Of a stretch of 64,000 nucleotides of DNA, positions 24,561-36,715 are shown piece by piece. Position 1 is the stretch's first letter. Every line of letters begins with the position of its first letter. The position numbers were made by a program, and so were the translations under genes. This DNA is from Hibiscus mutabilis (lineage: Eukaryota > Streptophyta > Magnoliopsida > Malvales > Malvaceae). Below the pieces are notes generated by a model that was given only the letters and a program-made list of their open reading frames with translations, searched no databases and was not told the DNA's origin. Location of the stretch: positions 1 to 64,000 of the forward strand of contig JAGYYJ010001743.1 in the NCBI GenBank assembly GCA_019671005.1, given 5' to 3'.

Positions 24561-25484
24561 CCTTTCCCGTTTTTATTTTTGGTCATGGGATAATTTCATT
24601 TTCAATCACTGTTCTCTGTTACCGCAATCTTTTGCATCCATTTTTTATTTCAAATCAGCATCTCCATTTCACTTTCATTCGATTCAATCCCGAAATTAAA
24701 TTGGATCAGATCTTAAATGTCATAAATACCTTCAAAGTCCTTCCGTGTTTCTATTTCTTGCACTCTGAGCTTGCCCCTGGGGCAAATTACATAGTCCGTC
24801 CCTCCAGGTTTTGTGTAGCTTGAAATCCCTCAATTTTTCCTGATATATATACGGATATAAAACAAATATGAAGAAATATATGCCACATATGAAAAAAAAT
24901 ATGAAGAAAAATATATGCATATCTTATATGATTAGAGAAAGTCATTTAAATTAGAATCAAACCGTACTATAACATGATAAATAATTAAAATTAAATTTTT
25001 ATAGGAACTCGAAAACTTGACTAGAATTTCATAAACTGGAGTCGAATTAAAAAAAATTCAAATAAAATTTTAGTTGTAAAATATGACACGTCAACTTGAA
25101 TAACTCAAAAAAATTTATTCGACTCGATCGAACGCTCACCATACATTTAACAATGCCATGTGTTGTAATATACATGTTTCCTTTCGCTTTCCAAAATCCA
25201 TAATTGTATTACAACCAACTTTAAAAAGTGAATGGAGCAACCAATAATAACAAGTAACTTTATTCTATGCATTGGCGGTGAAAAAAAGTTTCTACAAACG
25301 TATAATTATTAAAGTTTTTTTAACAGTGTTATTATTAAAGTTTAAAAATTAGATTTGGGGTTTATGATTATAATTTAATGTTTGAGATTAGTTTTTAAAG
25401 TTTGGGAATAGAATTAATTTATGATTTAAACTAGTTTAGAATTTAGGGGTTAAGATTTAGATCATTTAGAGGGATACATGATAG
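24561..25484. other. No gene recognised
   Basis: AT-rich sequence without a supportable exon. A degenerate TTTAGGG-like patch at about 25350-25470 may be an old remnant of the telomere-core MITE family, but its ends are not visible. Confidence 0.3.
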
Positions 25485-25943
25485 TAGGGGTATGCAAAAT
25501 AAACCGTAATCGTTAATCGGTATAACCATTAAATTTTACTGGTTAATTAACTTACCGTCAAAGTTAAACTATTTCGGTTAATCAACCGCTAAAATAATGA
25601 TTAATGGTTAACTGTTATAAAATTATTTAGACGTAAAATAGAGTTTGTCATTGGAATTTCTCTATATAAATATTTTTTTGGAAATTTTAAATATAATATT
25701 TATTGGAGAGATAATTTCATTATTCTCAAAAGAATCAGCGAAGATATGAAAAAGATTTGTAATATGTTACATGTTAACCTGTAACTGAACTATTAAATGG
25801 CGGTTAGCCGCTATAACAGTTAACCGCTTAAAAATTTAATGGTGAACCATTTTTAATGGTTAGATTACGGTTTAATAACCGCTATAACGATTAACCAACC
25901 GTTTGTGCTAAACAATATGGTTAATCTACCATGAACACCCCTA
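25485..25943. mobile_element. hAT-like MITE
   Basis: The ends are TAGGGGTATGCAAAA and, inverted, TAGGGGTGTTCATGG. Inside, GGTTAATCGGTATAACC-like words repeat in both directions. The flanking 8-mers CATGATAG and TGTGACAG agree at five of eight positions, a decayed duplication at best. It is non-coding. Confidence 0.6.
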
Positions 25944-26425
25944 TGTGACAGTTCAAAAATCTGCTTGTGTAAAAAAAATCCATGTCAATGCATTAAATAA
26001 TTACTCAAACAACAATGTACGCTTTAAAAAGTGAATGAAATGAATTGATTTGAAGATTTCCTCATAAGTAATTTTTATACTATTTATTTTGAATTAATTT
26101 ATCAATGAATCAAGTACGGATATTTATATAAAAAATAAATCTCATAAAGTATATCGATAGCCCTGCATGTATCTAATTGTGCTAATCATGCAAAATATAT
26201 GTTCATAAATGACAACTAACTTAAAAAAAGTCTAAAAAGAGAAACTTGGATTTCAAACTTTTTAAAGAGTTTGATGGGGAAATAAAACTACCAATAATCA
26301 TAGCAAGTATTTATCAAAAACAAAAGAAAATGGATAAGTTGAAGAAAAACTGCAAAAAAACAACTACGACTAATCCATCATTTGTATGCTTTTAAAATAT
26401 ACATGTTCGTTACGTTTTTGTAAAA

Positions 26426-26761
26426 GGGAAAATATATTATGCACCGGCCGTGAAAACATTTTATTTCTATGAGTGCTCTAATTTCAGGAGTTAAATATTT
26501 ATTTTAGGGTTTATAGTTTAGGGGTTTAGAATTTAGAGTTTGTGGTTGGAATTTAGGGTTTAGAGGTTAAGGTTTAGATTTAGGGTAATATGGTACGAAT
26601 TTAAGTTTTTACCTACAACCCCTAAATTCTAACCCTAAACTCTGAAGTCAAACTACAATCCTTAAGTTTTAAGCATACCCTAAACTAAATCTTTAACCCC
26701 TAAAATTAAGGCACTTGTGGAAACAAAATATTTCTACCATCTGTGCATGGTATAATTATCC
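26426..26761. mobile_element. Telomere-core MITE, copy 4, with perfect 10-bp target duplication
   Basis: It begins GGGAAAATATATTATGCACC, and its right end on the minus strand begins GGATAATTATACCATGCAC. The interior switches from TTTAGGG-like words (26500-26590) to CCCTAAA-like words (26610-26700), so the core itself is an inverted repeat. It is flanked by TTTTGTAAAA at 26416-26425 and 26762-26771. It is 336 bp, longer than the other copies. Confidence 0.85.
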
Positions 26762-26817
26762 TTTTGTAAAATACGATAATTACATTAGTGTATGACTATA
26801 TGTTAGATGTACGATTC

Positions 26818-26822
26818 AATTC
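26818..26822. repeat. Target-site duplication AATTC (left)
   Basis: This 5-bp direct repeat precedes the left LTR and is matched by AATTC at 39648-39652 after the right LTR. A 5-bp duplication is normal for LTR retrotransposon integration and fixes both outer boundaries. Confidence 0.9.
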
Positions 26823-28995
26823 TGTAACAACAGAGTCGCCACCGGTCCCTTTTTATTATACTAGGCGGACCGGAAACCTAAAAGTAAACAAGAGATTACG
26901 AAATCTCAAAGGTTCGGGGGGCACGGTTACGTGTGAGGAAGGATTACCACCCCCATCACGCCCGCAGAACGACGCTTACTTGATCACTAATATTTTTCTT
27001 ATAACCCGAATGCGTGCATGCAAAGGTTAATACAAAAATCCACAAAGTTCTAGAATTGGCTCGAACTCGCTCACAGTTGAGAATATCTGAATCAATTTAG
27101 ACGCAAAGGGGTTAAGGTATTAATCCTTAAAATTCAATAATGCACTTTCGTATAGGAGTCTCGACCGTTCCCACAACGGCTAGGGGAAGACCGAATTAAC
27201 CCTAATTGAAAACACACCTCGTTTTCATGATGCAAAAAAAGATCCCTTTTAAATGATGTCTTATGTTCTTTTTTACTTTTATGGGTGGTTTAATTTTCAA
27301 AGTTAATTATTATATTTTTTTAAAAGCATGAGTTAAAAAAAACTAATCCTAAAAGGTTTTATTTAATTATTTACATTAAAAGAAAATATATTTACTTTTA
27401 TAAAAATTACCTAAAAGAGTTTTATTTACAATTAAGGAGAAAGAATTATTTACCTTTTTAAATGAATTACCAAGTTAGTTTTTATTTATTACTATTTACA
27501 ATTAATAGATTATTTACTTTTTCAAGAAAGTTTACCTAAGGATGTTATTTAATTATCTAAAATTAAGGTGAGGTGGAAAATTACATTATTTTAGGAATCT
27601 AAGCCTAGGTGTTCAATTTTATTATTGGTAAATTATTCGCAAAAGAAATATAAGCTATTGATTAGGGAAACTAAGCTAAAGAGTATTTATTTTAAGTTAT
27701 TTGGTAAATTTTCATTAAATAAAACACATATTATTAATAAAAACTATTTACCCTGATTTATTAAGTTAAAGTGCATAAAGATGAATAAATTAAGGAACAC
27801 AAAAATATAAACGAATCAAATAATGAATTAAAATACACGAAATAAGAATTTAAGAACCAAATTAAAAATAAAAAAAAGATTAGAGTAAAGAGATTGCAAA
27901 CAGTTGGACCAAAGTGCGATCTTGTTAACGTGGGGGTATGAGTCAATCTACGAACCATACGGCATCACCGCTACTGTTGGACGCCAACCACTATGCGCCG
28001 ACAGCGGGCCGCCGCTACTGTCGGTCCTCCGATGGTGGTGCCGCCTCCGTCCCTTAGCGATGATGGATCCTTCACGAGCTTCACTTAATGATAACCTGTA
28101 CCCTTTCTCCTCCTTATTCGAAACCAAGTAACAAAGGGAAAAAATAAAGAAAAATATAGAGAAGCAGTGTTTGGGTAAAATACCTCCAAAAAATCACTAT
28201 AACTTGTATTGCTCTTGAACTCAATGTGTTACAAAGGATGAATGTTGTGTGGTTGTGGATGTCAATGAGAATTACAATGGGTGAAGCCTATTTATAGGCT
28301 TCAAGAAACCCTAAAAACCTAAAAAAATCCTAAAACCCTAAAAGCATATTCTCTTCTTATGCTCAATATTCTTGGAAAGGGAATAATGCTTTTACTTGGG
28401 CATCAAACCCTTTCCTTACATTCAATATGATCCTAAATGAGTTAAAACAAATAGGGAAATGTTTAAGCTTGAATTTAATTACAAATATTCTATAAAATAA
28501 TTGAAAATTCGTAATAAAATCAAAATCCCGTATTGAACTCGTATATAGTTTTCCTCCACGCGTTGTCTTAAGTAAAACGAGCATATCTTGAGTTCCCGAC
28601 GTCCGATTGAGGCGTTTAAAGATGCGTTGGAAAGGTAACTGAAAGACGGTCAATACTTAAGAAGACACCCTGACCCGAAAACGCTTGGATCCTATCAGAA
28701 ATTTGCAATAAGTCCGCAGTCAGGAATCCTTGCACATAGTTTGACTTTCCATATATGTCGAGCAGGATCTCTTGTAATCTTCCCACATCTGACCTGATTA
28801 GGATCTTGTGTGGTCTGCAAGAAAAACTAAAATACATTAATAAAAGTAATATAAATGAAACAAAAATGGGCCAACTGGGCCTTTATTCATGTTCATGGAC
28901 TATTTTTTATTTTTAATGAACTCTAATTTATATACAGAGTCTAATATATTTACAAGCATAAAATTTAAAAGGGCCGGATAAAATTGGTGACTACA
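26823..28995 (-). repeat. 3' LTR of the complete element (2173 bp)
   Basis: On the plus strand it starts TGTAACAACAGAGTCGCC and ends GGTGACTACA. It is nearly identical to the LTR at 37449-39647 apart from scattered substitutions and one 25-bp difference near 27575. There the left copy has a single GAAAAT where the right copy has two flanking the extra sequence, which suggests loss by recombination between short repeats. Confidence 0.92.
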
Positions 28996-29012
28996 ACTGC
29001 CCCTATTTTCTC
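28996..29012 (-). other. Polypurine tract
   Basis: Read on the minus strand it is GAGAAAATAGGGGCAGT, directly followed by the LTR start TGTAGTCACC. This primes plus-strand synthesis during reverse transcription and fixes the orientation of the element. Confidence 0.85.
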
Positions 29013-29079
29013 ATTCTGGTGTAACAGGAATAGGGCAAAGAACAAAACGTATTGATTTTATCCGGCCAAGTGGTTGAAC

Positions 29080-30015
29080 ACAACTCATTTTTTCGGAGCA
29101 GCAAAAACAAATTGGGTATTGCAAAATTGTCTTTCCGAAGCTGAAAAGGACGAGGCAATTCTTCAATTGACATATTCATACAAAGCGGCAACGAATAGAT
29201 CGGTGAAAAGACTTGTTTCTCCTGAGCAACAGAAACAAATGACTTCAATCAGTGGGAGAACCTATTTCTCCGAAGTGGCATAAAAAATCCAATAACCATT
29301 GTATCATTCTGAGGCGGCAATAACTTCAATCGGTGAAAGGATCAGTTTCTCCGAAGCGGTAGAAACAAATTGTTGTATCATTCCGAAGTGGCAATGACTT
29401 CAATCAGTGAAAGGATCAATTTCTTCGAAGTGACAGAAATAAACTATTGTATCATTCCGAAACGATAATGACTTCAATCGATGAAAGGATCGGTTTCTCC
29501 AAAGTGGCAAAAACAAAATGTTGTATCATTCCGAAGCGGCAATGACTTCAATCGGTGAAGCGACAATGCCATCAAATGACCTGTTTCTCCAGAACGGTAT
29601 AAACAAATTGAATAACTGGTATGTCATTTTGAAGCGGCAATGACTTCAAAGGACCTGTTTCTCCGGAGCGACAGAAACAAATTGAATGATTGATCTGTCA
29701 TTTTGAAGCGTCAATGACTTCCAATGACCCGTTTCTCCAGAGCGACAGAAATAAATCGAATAACTGGTGTGTCATTCTGAAGCGGCAATGACATCAAATG
29801 ACCTATTTCTCTGAAGCGGTTGAAACAAATCGAATAACTGGTGTGTCATTCCGAAGCGACAATGACTTTAAATGACTTATTTCTTCGGAGTGGTAGAAAC
29901 AAATCGAATAACTAGTGTGTCATTCCGAAGTGGCAATGACTTCAAATGACCTGTTTCTCTAGAGTGGCAGAAACAAATCAAATAACTGGTGTGTCATTCC
30001 GAAGCGACAATGACT
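29080..30015 (-). repeat. Tandem array of paired hairpins, 74-bp unit
   Basis: In the regular part GTCATT recurs at 29771, 29845, 29919 and 29993, exactly 74 bp apart. Each unit contains two hairpins with a similar core. Hairpin A has arm GTCATT, core CCGAAGCGGC and return arm AATGAC. Hairpin B has arm GTTTCT, core CCGAAGCGGT or a close variant and return arm AGAAAC. In the best units CCG can also pair with CGG around AAG. Near 29420 arm ATTTCT is matched by AGAAAT, a pair-preserving change. The array lies directly inside the polypurine tract. Left units are diverged and of variable length. Confidence 0.9.
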
Positions 30016-30217
30016 AATCTTCAAATAAGTCACATGATCATTGCATATTTGTTCATCCAATCTAGTAATCTTGTACTCCAGATCTGCTGGCTCTTCAAAG
30101 CTTCTTATTTCCACATTGAATGTATTAGAATGATATTTAATGTTCAAGGAGTTTTGCCCTAGAAAGGGCGACTCTCGTCCATGTGGGTACTGAATCATGT
30201 GGGCACTGAATCGATAA

Positions 30218-30330
30218 AGTTCCATTCTCCATGGGCCTGAACGGATAGGCTATAAAGGTTTCCATTCACCATGAGCCTGAACGGATAAGCTATAAGGGCT
30301 TTCATTCTCTATGAGCCTGAACGGGTAGGC
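30218..30330 (-). repeat. Three-unit hairpin repeat of the 34-bp family
   Basis: Three units of roughly 40 bp contain GGGCCTGAACGGATAGGCT, GAGCCTGAACGGATAAGCT and GAGCCTGAACGGGTAGGCT. The arms AGCCT and AGGCT pair. These are the same words as in the larger array at 12420-13345, linking the two elements. Confidence 0.85.
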
Positions 30331-32700
30331 TTCAAATCGAAAAATGATACACTTTTTCCAAGGATGGTAAGAAATGTAGTTTGTTCTTCCTAAATCAATC
30401 AGGTAATCTTATGCTTCTGATTGGTAGCAACTCTTTAAGGATTCTTGTGAACGCTTTTTGAGTTCTTCGCATGAGAATCTTTACAGTAGGGTTTGTTCCC
30501 CTCTTAAATCTCTTCGGAGGATTAAAGAATCCTTAATTTGGGTAAATGCCCCTAAAATTTGAACCTTTTGAGCTCTCCGTTGCTCAAGTTGCTTTCTACT
30601 TCACATCTTGTCTGTTCGCATGTGAACTCATCTTGTCTTTCCATAGGTAACGATGCCCCACTTCTAAAGGCTCTGGGAGGAACTCCTTCTGTCCTCTCCA
30701 ATCTGGCTAGACTTAGGCATTATATTATGGCTTGCTCGTAAAGGGAACCCCGCTCTTACATTTCTGAGATCTTTCAAACATGAGCTTTTCACGTGTGCCC
30801 CTTATATGAGGTAATGCCATATTCGACCTCGGGCCCAGCTATCTTTAATGTGATCGAGTCGTCTTTTTATTTAGTTCATGATGGCTACACCATTTATTGA
30901 TCTCCATTTTCAATAGCAAATGAATTCTTTCAACGCCTCCTTCACGCGAGTGTGAAAATTTACTTCTGGATCCCTACAATTGGAAGTCATACCAAGAATT
31001 TTTTTCATGAATCTTAGTTAATATACTTGTAAGATGCTTTGTGAACAAGATGAAAGCTTGAGGTGAGAATTCATGAGAATTTAAAAGAAATTTAAAAAAG
31101 TCATGGCAAACATGGAAAAGGTAAAATCAAGAAATAAAGTTTGTTGCCCCCGAATTCATAGCATGAATGATTCATGAGCCCATCGACTGGATAGCTTTCC
31201 TAATTTCTACCAATTTAGGTGGCTCTCTTTGACTCACCACTCCCTCAAATTCATTTTCCCTCTTTTCTAATCTCAAAAAACATCAGAAGTTTTGAAGTCC
31301 TTGGAAAAAGGTGAACTCAATTAAATGGAATGTGTTCTAAAAATGAACTTTTCTTCTCGGATATCCTTATACAATCAAAATGGTCTTTCAAGGCTTGTAA
31401 TGTGGCTAAGGTTCGTGGTTACAAAAGAAATGATGTTTAGGCCCAAATAAGTGTTTGAGGGTGATTAAACCAAGGATCAATTCTTCTTGATGAAGTATCT
31501 GCTTTGTATTGCTTTCTCTTTTCTTTTCCTTCATAGATCGTTCTAGACTGCTCATTTTTGAGTTTTCACCCTAGAGTTCATCTCCTTTTTTGCTTCGTGA
31601 ATCTTAAACTAACATATGGTTCATGCAATGCTTTCTTAAAAACTTGTACTTTTCAACTTGGTGCTTCCTCCAATGGGTATATTTTCAATGTTTTTCTTCC
31701 ACACATTTTTTCTTTTTCCTTTTTTTTGGATACCCATCATGGTTTGCACGTTATTTTGCTCATGTTGTTTCTTACACTCATTCTTGTTATCTTCATAGCA
31801 TGGTCAGAACCAGTCACCTTTCATCGCTTTTGCCCCCCAGTGTGGGGAGTGATCATTGGTTAAGGTTTAATCGAAAGAAAAAAAATATCAGGCTCAAAAG
31901 GGACAACAATGGATACTTTTTCTTTTTTGCGAAGGGAAATGAATGAATGTCAAATATCTTCTCGTACATGGATATCATTGAAGAAAAGTTGTCCTCATTT
32001 GTTAGATGTTTTAGAGTCATCACTTAATCCAAAGACCTTAAACAACAATGTTTGAGACGTAAATTCTCTCAAAATTTGGATTTAGGATCTTTCCCATTAA
32101 TCCTGAGCATATTTTTGTTTCCCCTCTATCGCGGGATTAGATTCAAGAATCATTCATGCAATCAATAATAGGGGCCCTGCAAAAAAAATGTAAAATATAG
32201 ATATAATGAATAACTTATGAATGAAAAAAAGAAAGAAAAAAAGTTTGCCACTTGAGAAAATAAAAAAATGCATCTTTTAAACAAGTAAAATAGCATAGTC
32301 GCCCTTGCAAAAGATCTTTAATGCTCGTGGGCAAAAGAAAAAGGATTGGTTCCGAGTATGACTTCCCAATTTTCCTAGAAACAGTAGGAAACTCCTCTAC
32401 TTGCTCCATTTTTTTTTGAATTCCATTGAGGGGCTAATTTTCTCATCAAGGTCCCATTATTGACGCGTTGTGCTTGCCAATTAAGTTTTCAACTCTTGAT
32501 GGCTGCCGGTATTCGTAACCATGTCTATAAGGCTTCCTCAAAGTCATCGAAGAAATCTGACAAATAATGGCTATACTATAACTGTCTTGTATTGCCATTG
32601 TATACTGGCAGAAATCCATACCTTCAGTTCAATCTGATTTGGGACCATATCAATGACGTGCTTATACTTTTCAATGAAAACACATGATAGATCCATCCAT
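30331..32700 (-). mobile_element. Internal non-coding region of the complete element
   Basis: No frame longer than noise is supported here. The block is collinear with 13680-15640 of the truncated element. No pol-type motif was recognised in any frame. Open stretches near 31558-31946 are low-complexity readings of TTTTTC-rich sequence. Confidence 0.6.
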
Positions 32701-33275
32701 GTCTTTACATTGGCTCAACTTAGTTGAGTGTACCAGCGGACAGTGGACCCAGACAAGCTTTCTTGAAAATAGTGTATAAGCAACCTTTCATTGTCAAGGT
32801 AATAGGACATCGACCAGGTCTGTCACTAAGCTGAGGTCTTTTGCTTTTATGTTGCGGCGAATGCTGACACTTTGCAGGGCTTTGACAATTCCTTCCAGTT
32901 TGTCTCAACGATATTATAATTTCTTATCTTCCTTGATCTTGCCGGCTATCTCAGCAATGTATGGAACTTTAATGTCTTGATCTTTGCCTCGAATTGCCCA
33001 GACTCCACCAAAGTATTGGTCGACGTTCCTGGAAGATGAATTTGAACCTTTTCTTTGAGTGCCCCACGACTCAATTCTTGTGGTGGCATTGTTGTATTCA
33101 CATTCTTAAGGATTTTAACTGCTTCAGGGTTTTTGAAACCCAGCATGGCTGCTATTTGGAGTACAATGTTCTTCTGGGCCTTGGTGATTTTGTTTTTCAA
33201 ATCCTTCTCAATCTTCTCGAGCTGGTCCTGAACGCCTTTCAAGTTGGCTTCTACTATTGTCATTCTGTTTTCCAT
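32700..33275 (-). pseudogene. gag remnant of the complete element
   Basis: From 33275 (minus) an open frame of 109 codons starts MENRMTIVEANLKGVQDQLE, a coiled-coil-like leader, and runs to about 32946. Further on, minus-strand 32830-32720 encodes SYYLDNERLLIHYFQESLSG and RWYTQLS and then a stop, homologous to the gag at 15645-16200. The two parts are in different frames with degenerate DNA between. Gag structural function is inferred from the match; the gene is not functional. Confidence 0.7.
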
Positions 33276-34389
33276 ATTTATTTTTGAGTTTGGGAGTGAG
33301 TACCGTACGGGTGCGTAATTTGGTCAACTCAATGCTCTTGTAACACGCGTCTTGTTCTTGCATTCCTTCAATGGATCCATAGGTATTGATCTTTCATCAA
33401 ATTTGAACTACAGAGCTTGGCATTCATTTTCAGAGAGTGTTGGCCATTCACTTCAATTGTTGTTATGTTCTAAGTCACTATACCAAATTCGAAAAAATTT
33501 GTAAATATCAAGGTTTTTTCACCAGACAACAAACAAATGAGCTTTAGTGAGCTTGGATCGTAAACGTCAACTCTGGTGATAGGTGGAAAACGTCTACTAA
33601 ATCAGGCTTTGAAGTAGAAAAGTTAGAATTAGCCAATCTTCTAATTCTAGCTGACATCACCAGTTTCTTGCTTTTGAAATTCCAATGCCCATTCCTTGGA
33701 ATGGAATCTACGTTGTTACTTGCCCTTGACTTTGTATGACATATCATTCAACTTGGATTACTGCAGGTATGGTCCCATTATGCATTCATTCTTTTCTGTA
33801 GCTTCTGCCTTGAACTTTCAACCAGGAATGCTCTTGGAGAGGTGGTTAGGGCTTTCGTACAGTGTTGTCAGGATAACCAAGAGCATAGATCAACCGGGCA
33901 CTTTGTCTTACATAGTAAATCACCAGATGTATGTTGTGGTCATAGATGGTCATCTCCAATGTTTTTGTTTTTTTATTCTCATTTTTGTTCTGCTCACTCA
34001 ATCTAGTGATCTTGTACTCCTGGTTGGTAGGCCTGGTTCTTAAACGTTTTTCTAGACTTGGTCTAGGGAGTGGGGGTCTCCAGCATTATGATTGGCAAAC
34101 CACTACAGACCAGGCTGAGCTATCGTTGTAGTTGACACATCAATTTTAAGTGGAAGACCTACTTGAATGGCTCGAATGAAAACATCTACATCTCATGACA
34201 CCATTTCCAATTGTTCTGATTTTCGTGGAAGAAAGATTGGCAAAACACCTTCAGCGTGAGTTCTCAAATTCTTGTTTGTAGAGCATTTTGAATTGTTTGC
34301 ATGAGAATCTTCGTAGCAAGGCTCATCTCCACTTTTAACATCTTCGAATGATATCAATGTTATTAAGGCTTACACCACCATTAATTCTA

Positions 34390-34590
34390 TTTGTTGTACT
34401 TCTCAAGTTCTGGGGCCTTGAGTTTTGAAGGAATTATCAGGCCAGGTACTAGGCTCAGACCCTTCGTCTGGATTGGAAACTTCAAATTCTGGACTCCACC
34501 AGAATATGGATTTGAAATATTCCCTTTGATGGCCCTTTGAGTGAAAATAAGCTACTCTGAGTTTGGTGTCAATAGCCTTACTCGCCATAG
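34390..34590 (-). pseudogene. Second gag-type fragment
   Basis: Minus-strand 34470-34395 encodes LSLVPGLIIPSKLKAPELEK, the segment that in the other gag copy reads PPRFKAPDFEKY. This is a second gag N-terminal region upstream (in element sense) of the one at 32700-33275, so the interior contains a duplicated gag segment or two successive element insertions. Confidence 0.55.
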
Positions 34591-35177
34591 CTACTATCTG
34601 GGCGTAGTGTCTTGCTGAGCTTGTGCAATTTCATCTCTCAAATCTTTCTTTATCTTCAATGGCCATGATTCTGGTTCGTGTGCGAGTACCATAGTTTTTC
34701 TACTTGACTTAGTCCACGGATCTTTTTTTAATTACTCTCATGTGATGCAAATGATGATGTGCTTGATGTATTGATGCAAGCACATTTCATAGATCATGAA
34801 GTTTGTGTACAAAGACGCCATTCTGCTCTCTTTTCTTGATGCGCTTCGGTGCCAATTGCTCAAACTCTCCAACTGCCGTAGCCTCTCTCTGAACACGACC
34901 GAAAAATTGGCTAACCTACAAGTACTGGTTGACTACCTCATCTAGGAAGTCTAACAGTTGTTGTGTGTCTTCCCCGACTTGAAGGAATCTCAACCTCAGA
35001 TTTCTTGCCTGATTTTTCATCTCACAAGCCTTGGAAACTGCCTTCTAGATTTGACACCTCAGATGATCAGTATAGAGCTACCGACCCAAGCATGCAACAT
35101 CCACAACCCATTTTGTGCCGGTCTACTAAATCTTTTCATCAATAAGAGTACGCATATGGTCTTTATGTGCTTGCTCT

Positions 35178-35399
35178 TCAAATCCTCAACACCATAGCGG
35201 AGTAGTTCAGCCCCGACTCCTCTGTCTTTTCTTCTTTCAATTTCTTTTGAAGTTCCTGGTTCTGGTCACAATATTTTCTAAGGTTGTGACGTACCTCCAA
35301 ATATTGCCCTTTTAAATGTTGATTTTCTTTGGTTAGTCGATATGCCTTATCTTTTTTCTTTCGGGCCCCGTGTTTCCAAAATTTTAGTTCTTTCATCAT
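35178..35399 (-). pseudogene. Coiled-coil segment of the retrotransposon protein
   Basis: This 73-codon frame is rich in Lys, Glu and Leu, with KENQHLKGQYLEVRHNLRKY and NQELQKKLKEEKTEE, predicted by eye to be a coiled coil. In plant elements of this type a coiled coil follows the DUF7745 domain, and here a DUF7745-like piece lies just upstream at 36521-36715. It is interrupted on both sides. Confidence 0.5.
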
Positions 35400-36520
35400 T
35401 TCCTCGAGCTGTACCTTTTTCTTTCATCGAGGCCTAGGAGCTACTACCACATGTCCCTCGAGTTTTCAAGCAGTTATTTTCTTAGGTCAGTTCTTGCACA
35501 TTTTTTAGGTGAAGCTCTTGGTTTGACAGCAAGGTTTTCACCTTCTTTTGATAACCCCCATCTAGATTTGTTCCGCGAGGAGCTTGCCTTCAAGTTCGGT
35601 CACTCTGCCCCACCTAAAAAAATGTCGGGCTAAAGATTACCAAATGCAATCACCAAGATTGAAGCGTCTATATTTTCGACTCTTTGCCTCCTCCAACTAG
35701 TATACTTGAGCACAACACTAGCAAATATGGCCACTTTTATTCGGTATATTCGTTTCTACCCACTAGCCAACTCTGTGGCTCACTTTGTAGAATTATCTTT
35801 TGTATAGGAGAACTCATCTTCTCGCAGCCCTTGAGTAACAAGAATGAACTGTCGAGTCCCATACTGGTCTGTACGAAGTAAATAGCATAGCTTGTAGCTC
35901 CTCATAGTCCTATGAGAAGAACCCATTCCATCTTTCTGTACTTGTATAGAATCGGCACTTGTACGTTAAATGGGCTCTTCAGGTGACATCATTGATGGAA
36001 AGGTTTCAGAAGAAGGTTATCTACAGTTCTTGCTTTATGTTTTGTTGACATCGCTTTCTGGTAGCTTTTCTGACCAGGAACAAATCTCTAGATGTCGGGT
36101 GCTTGCTTATCTTCTCATCATCCCAGAAATGACTCCGTAACCAAAGTAAATGAGCTGTGAGCATCCCTTGAGGCTATATCTTCCTCGAGTTCAACAAAAA
36201 ATTCAGGGACCTGAAGGTTTCTGCCAAAATTGCTAGGACAAGATTTACGTTCTTCTGAGCTAGCAAGTCCACTAGGGTTATCTCTACATGCCCTGATACT
36301 TTAGGGAAGATGACTAAGGTGTAGATATCCAAGGGCTTTTATTCTTCTCATCAACATGTGCATCTATTTCAACATTTAGACTGGCAAGCTTGGCAAATTT
36401 CTTCCGATAACCCGAGTTTTTCTCCTTTCAATATATTTTATCAGGTTTCTCTAGCTCTAGGCGCATCAAGACCATGTACTTTTCAATGGTGGGGATCATG
36501 TCTTCTCAATTGAAAACGAA

Positions 36521-36715
36521 TCAATGATAAGTCGGGTCCCAAAATTCGGCGGCTGCTAGCATCATGGGCTCGTCTATCTCTACCCAAAGCAGAAGGGCTA
36601 TACCTCCATACCTTTTGGTGAATACGGTTCGATCTTGGGCTTCCAGGCTTTCCCATACGATGATCAATCTAGACAAATAATTATGAGGCAATCCCACGTG
36701 TACTTGTTTCGACAT
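36521..36715 (-). pseudogene. DUF7745-like segment
   Basis: Minus-strand frame with LIIVWESLEAQDRTVFTKRY, GGIALLLWVEIDEPMMLAAA and EFWDPTYH. This resembles the start of the plant DUF7745 domain (pattern W-E-S ... F-x-x-x-Y-G ... L-L ... F-W-x-P-x-Y-R), found in retrotransposon-derived proteins. Only about 64 residues are open, so it is a fragment. The domain's molecular role is not known to me. Confidence 0.6.

Noticed and set aside
27904..28131. 75-codon frame duplicated at 38554-38781 as a conserved gene pair
   Set aside because: Both lie at the same place in the two LTRs, so the similarity is due to LTR identity.
31558..31946. Overlapping plus-strand frames with hydrophobic stretches, seemingly membrane proteins
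   Set aside because: They are antisense to the retrotransposon and come from T/C-rich low-complexity DNA; the homologous region at 14760-14980 gives similar noise.
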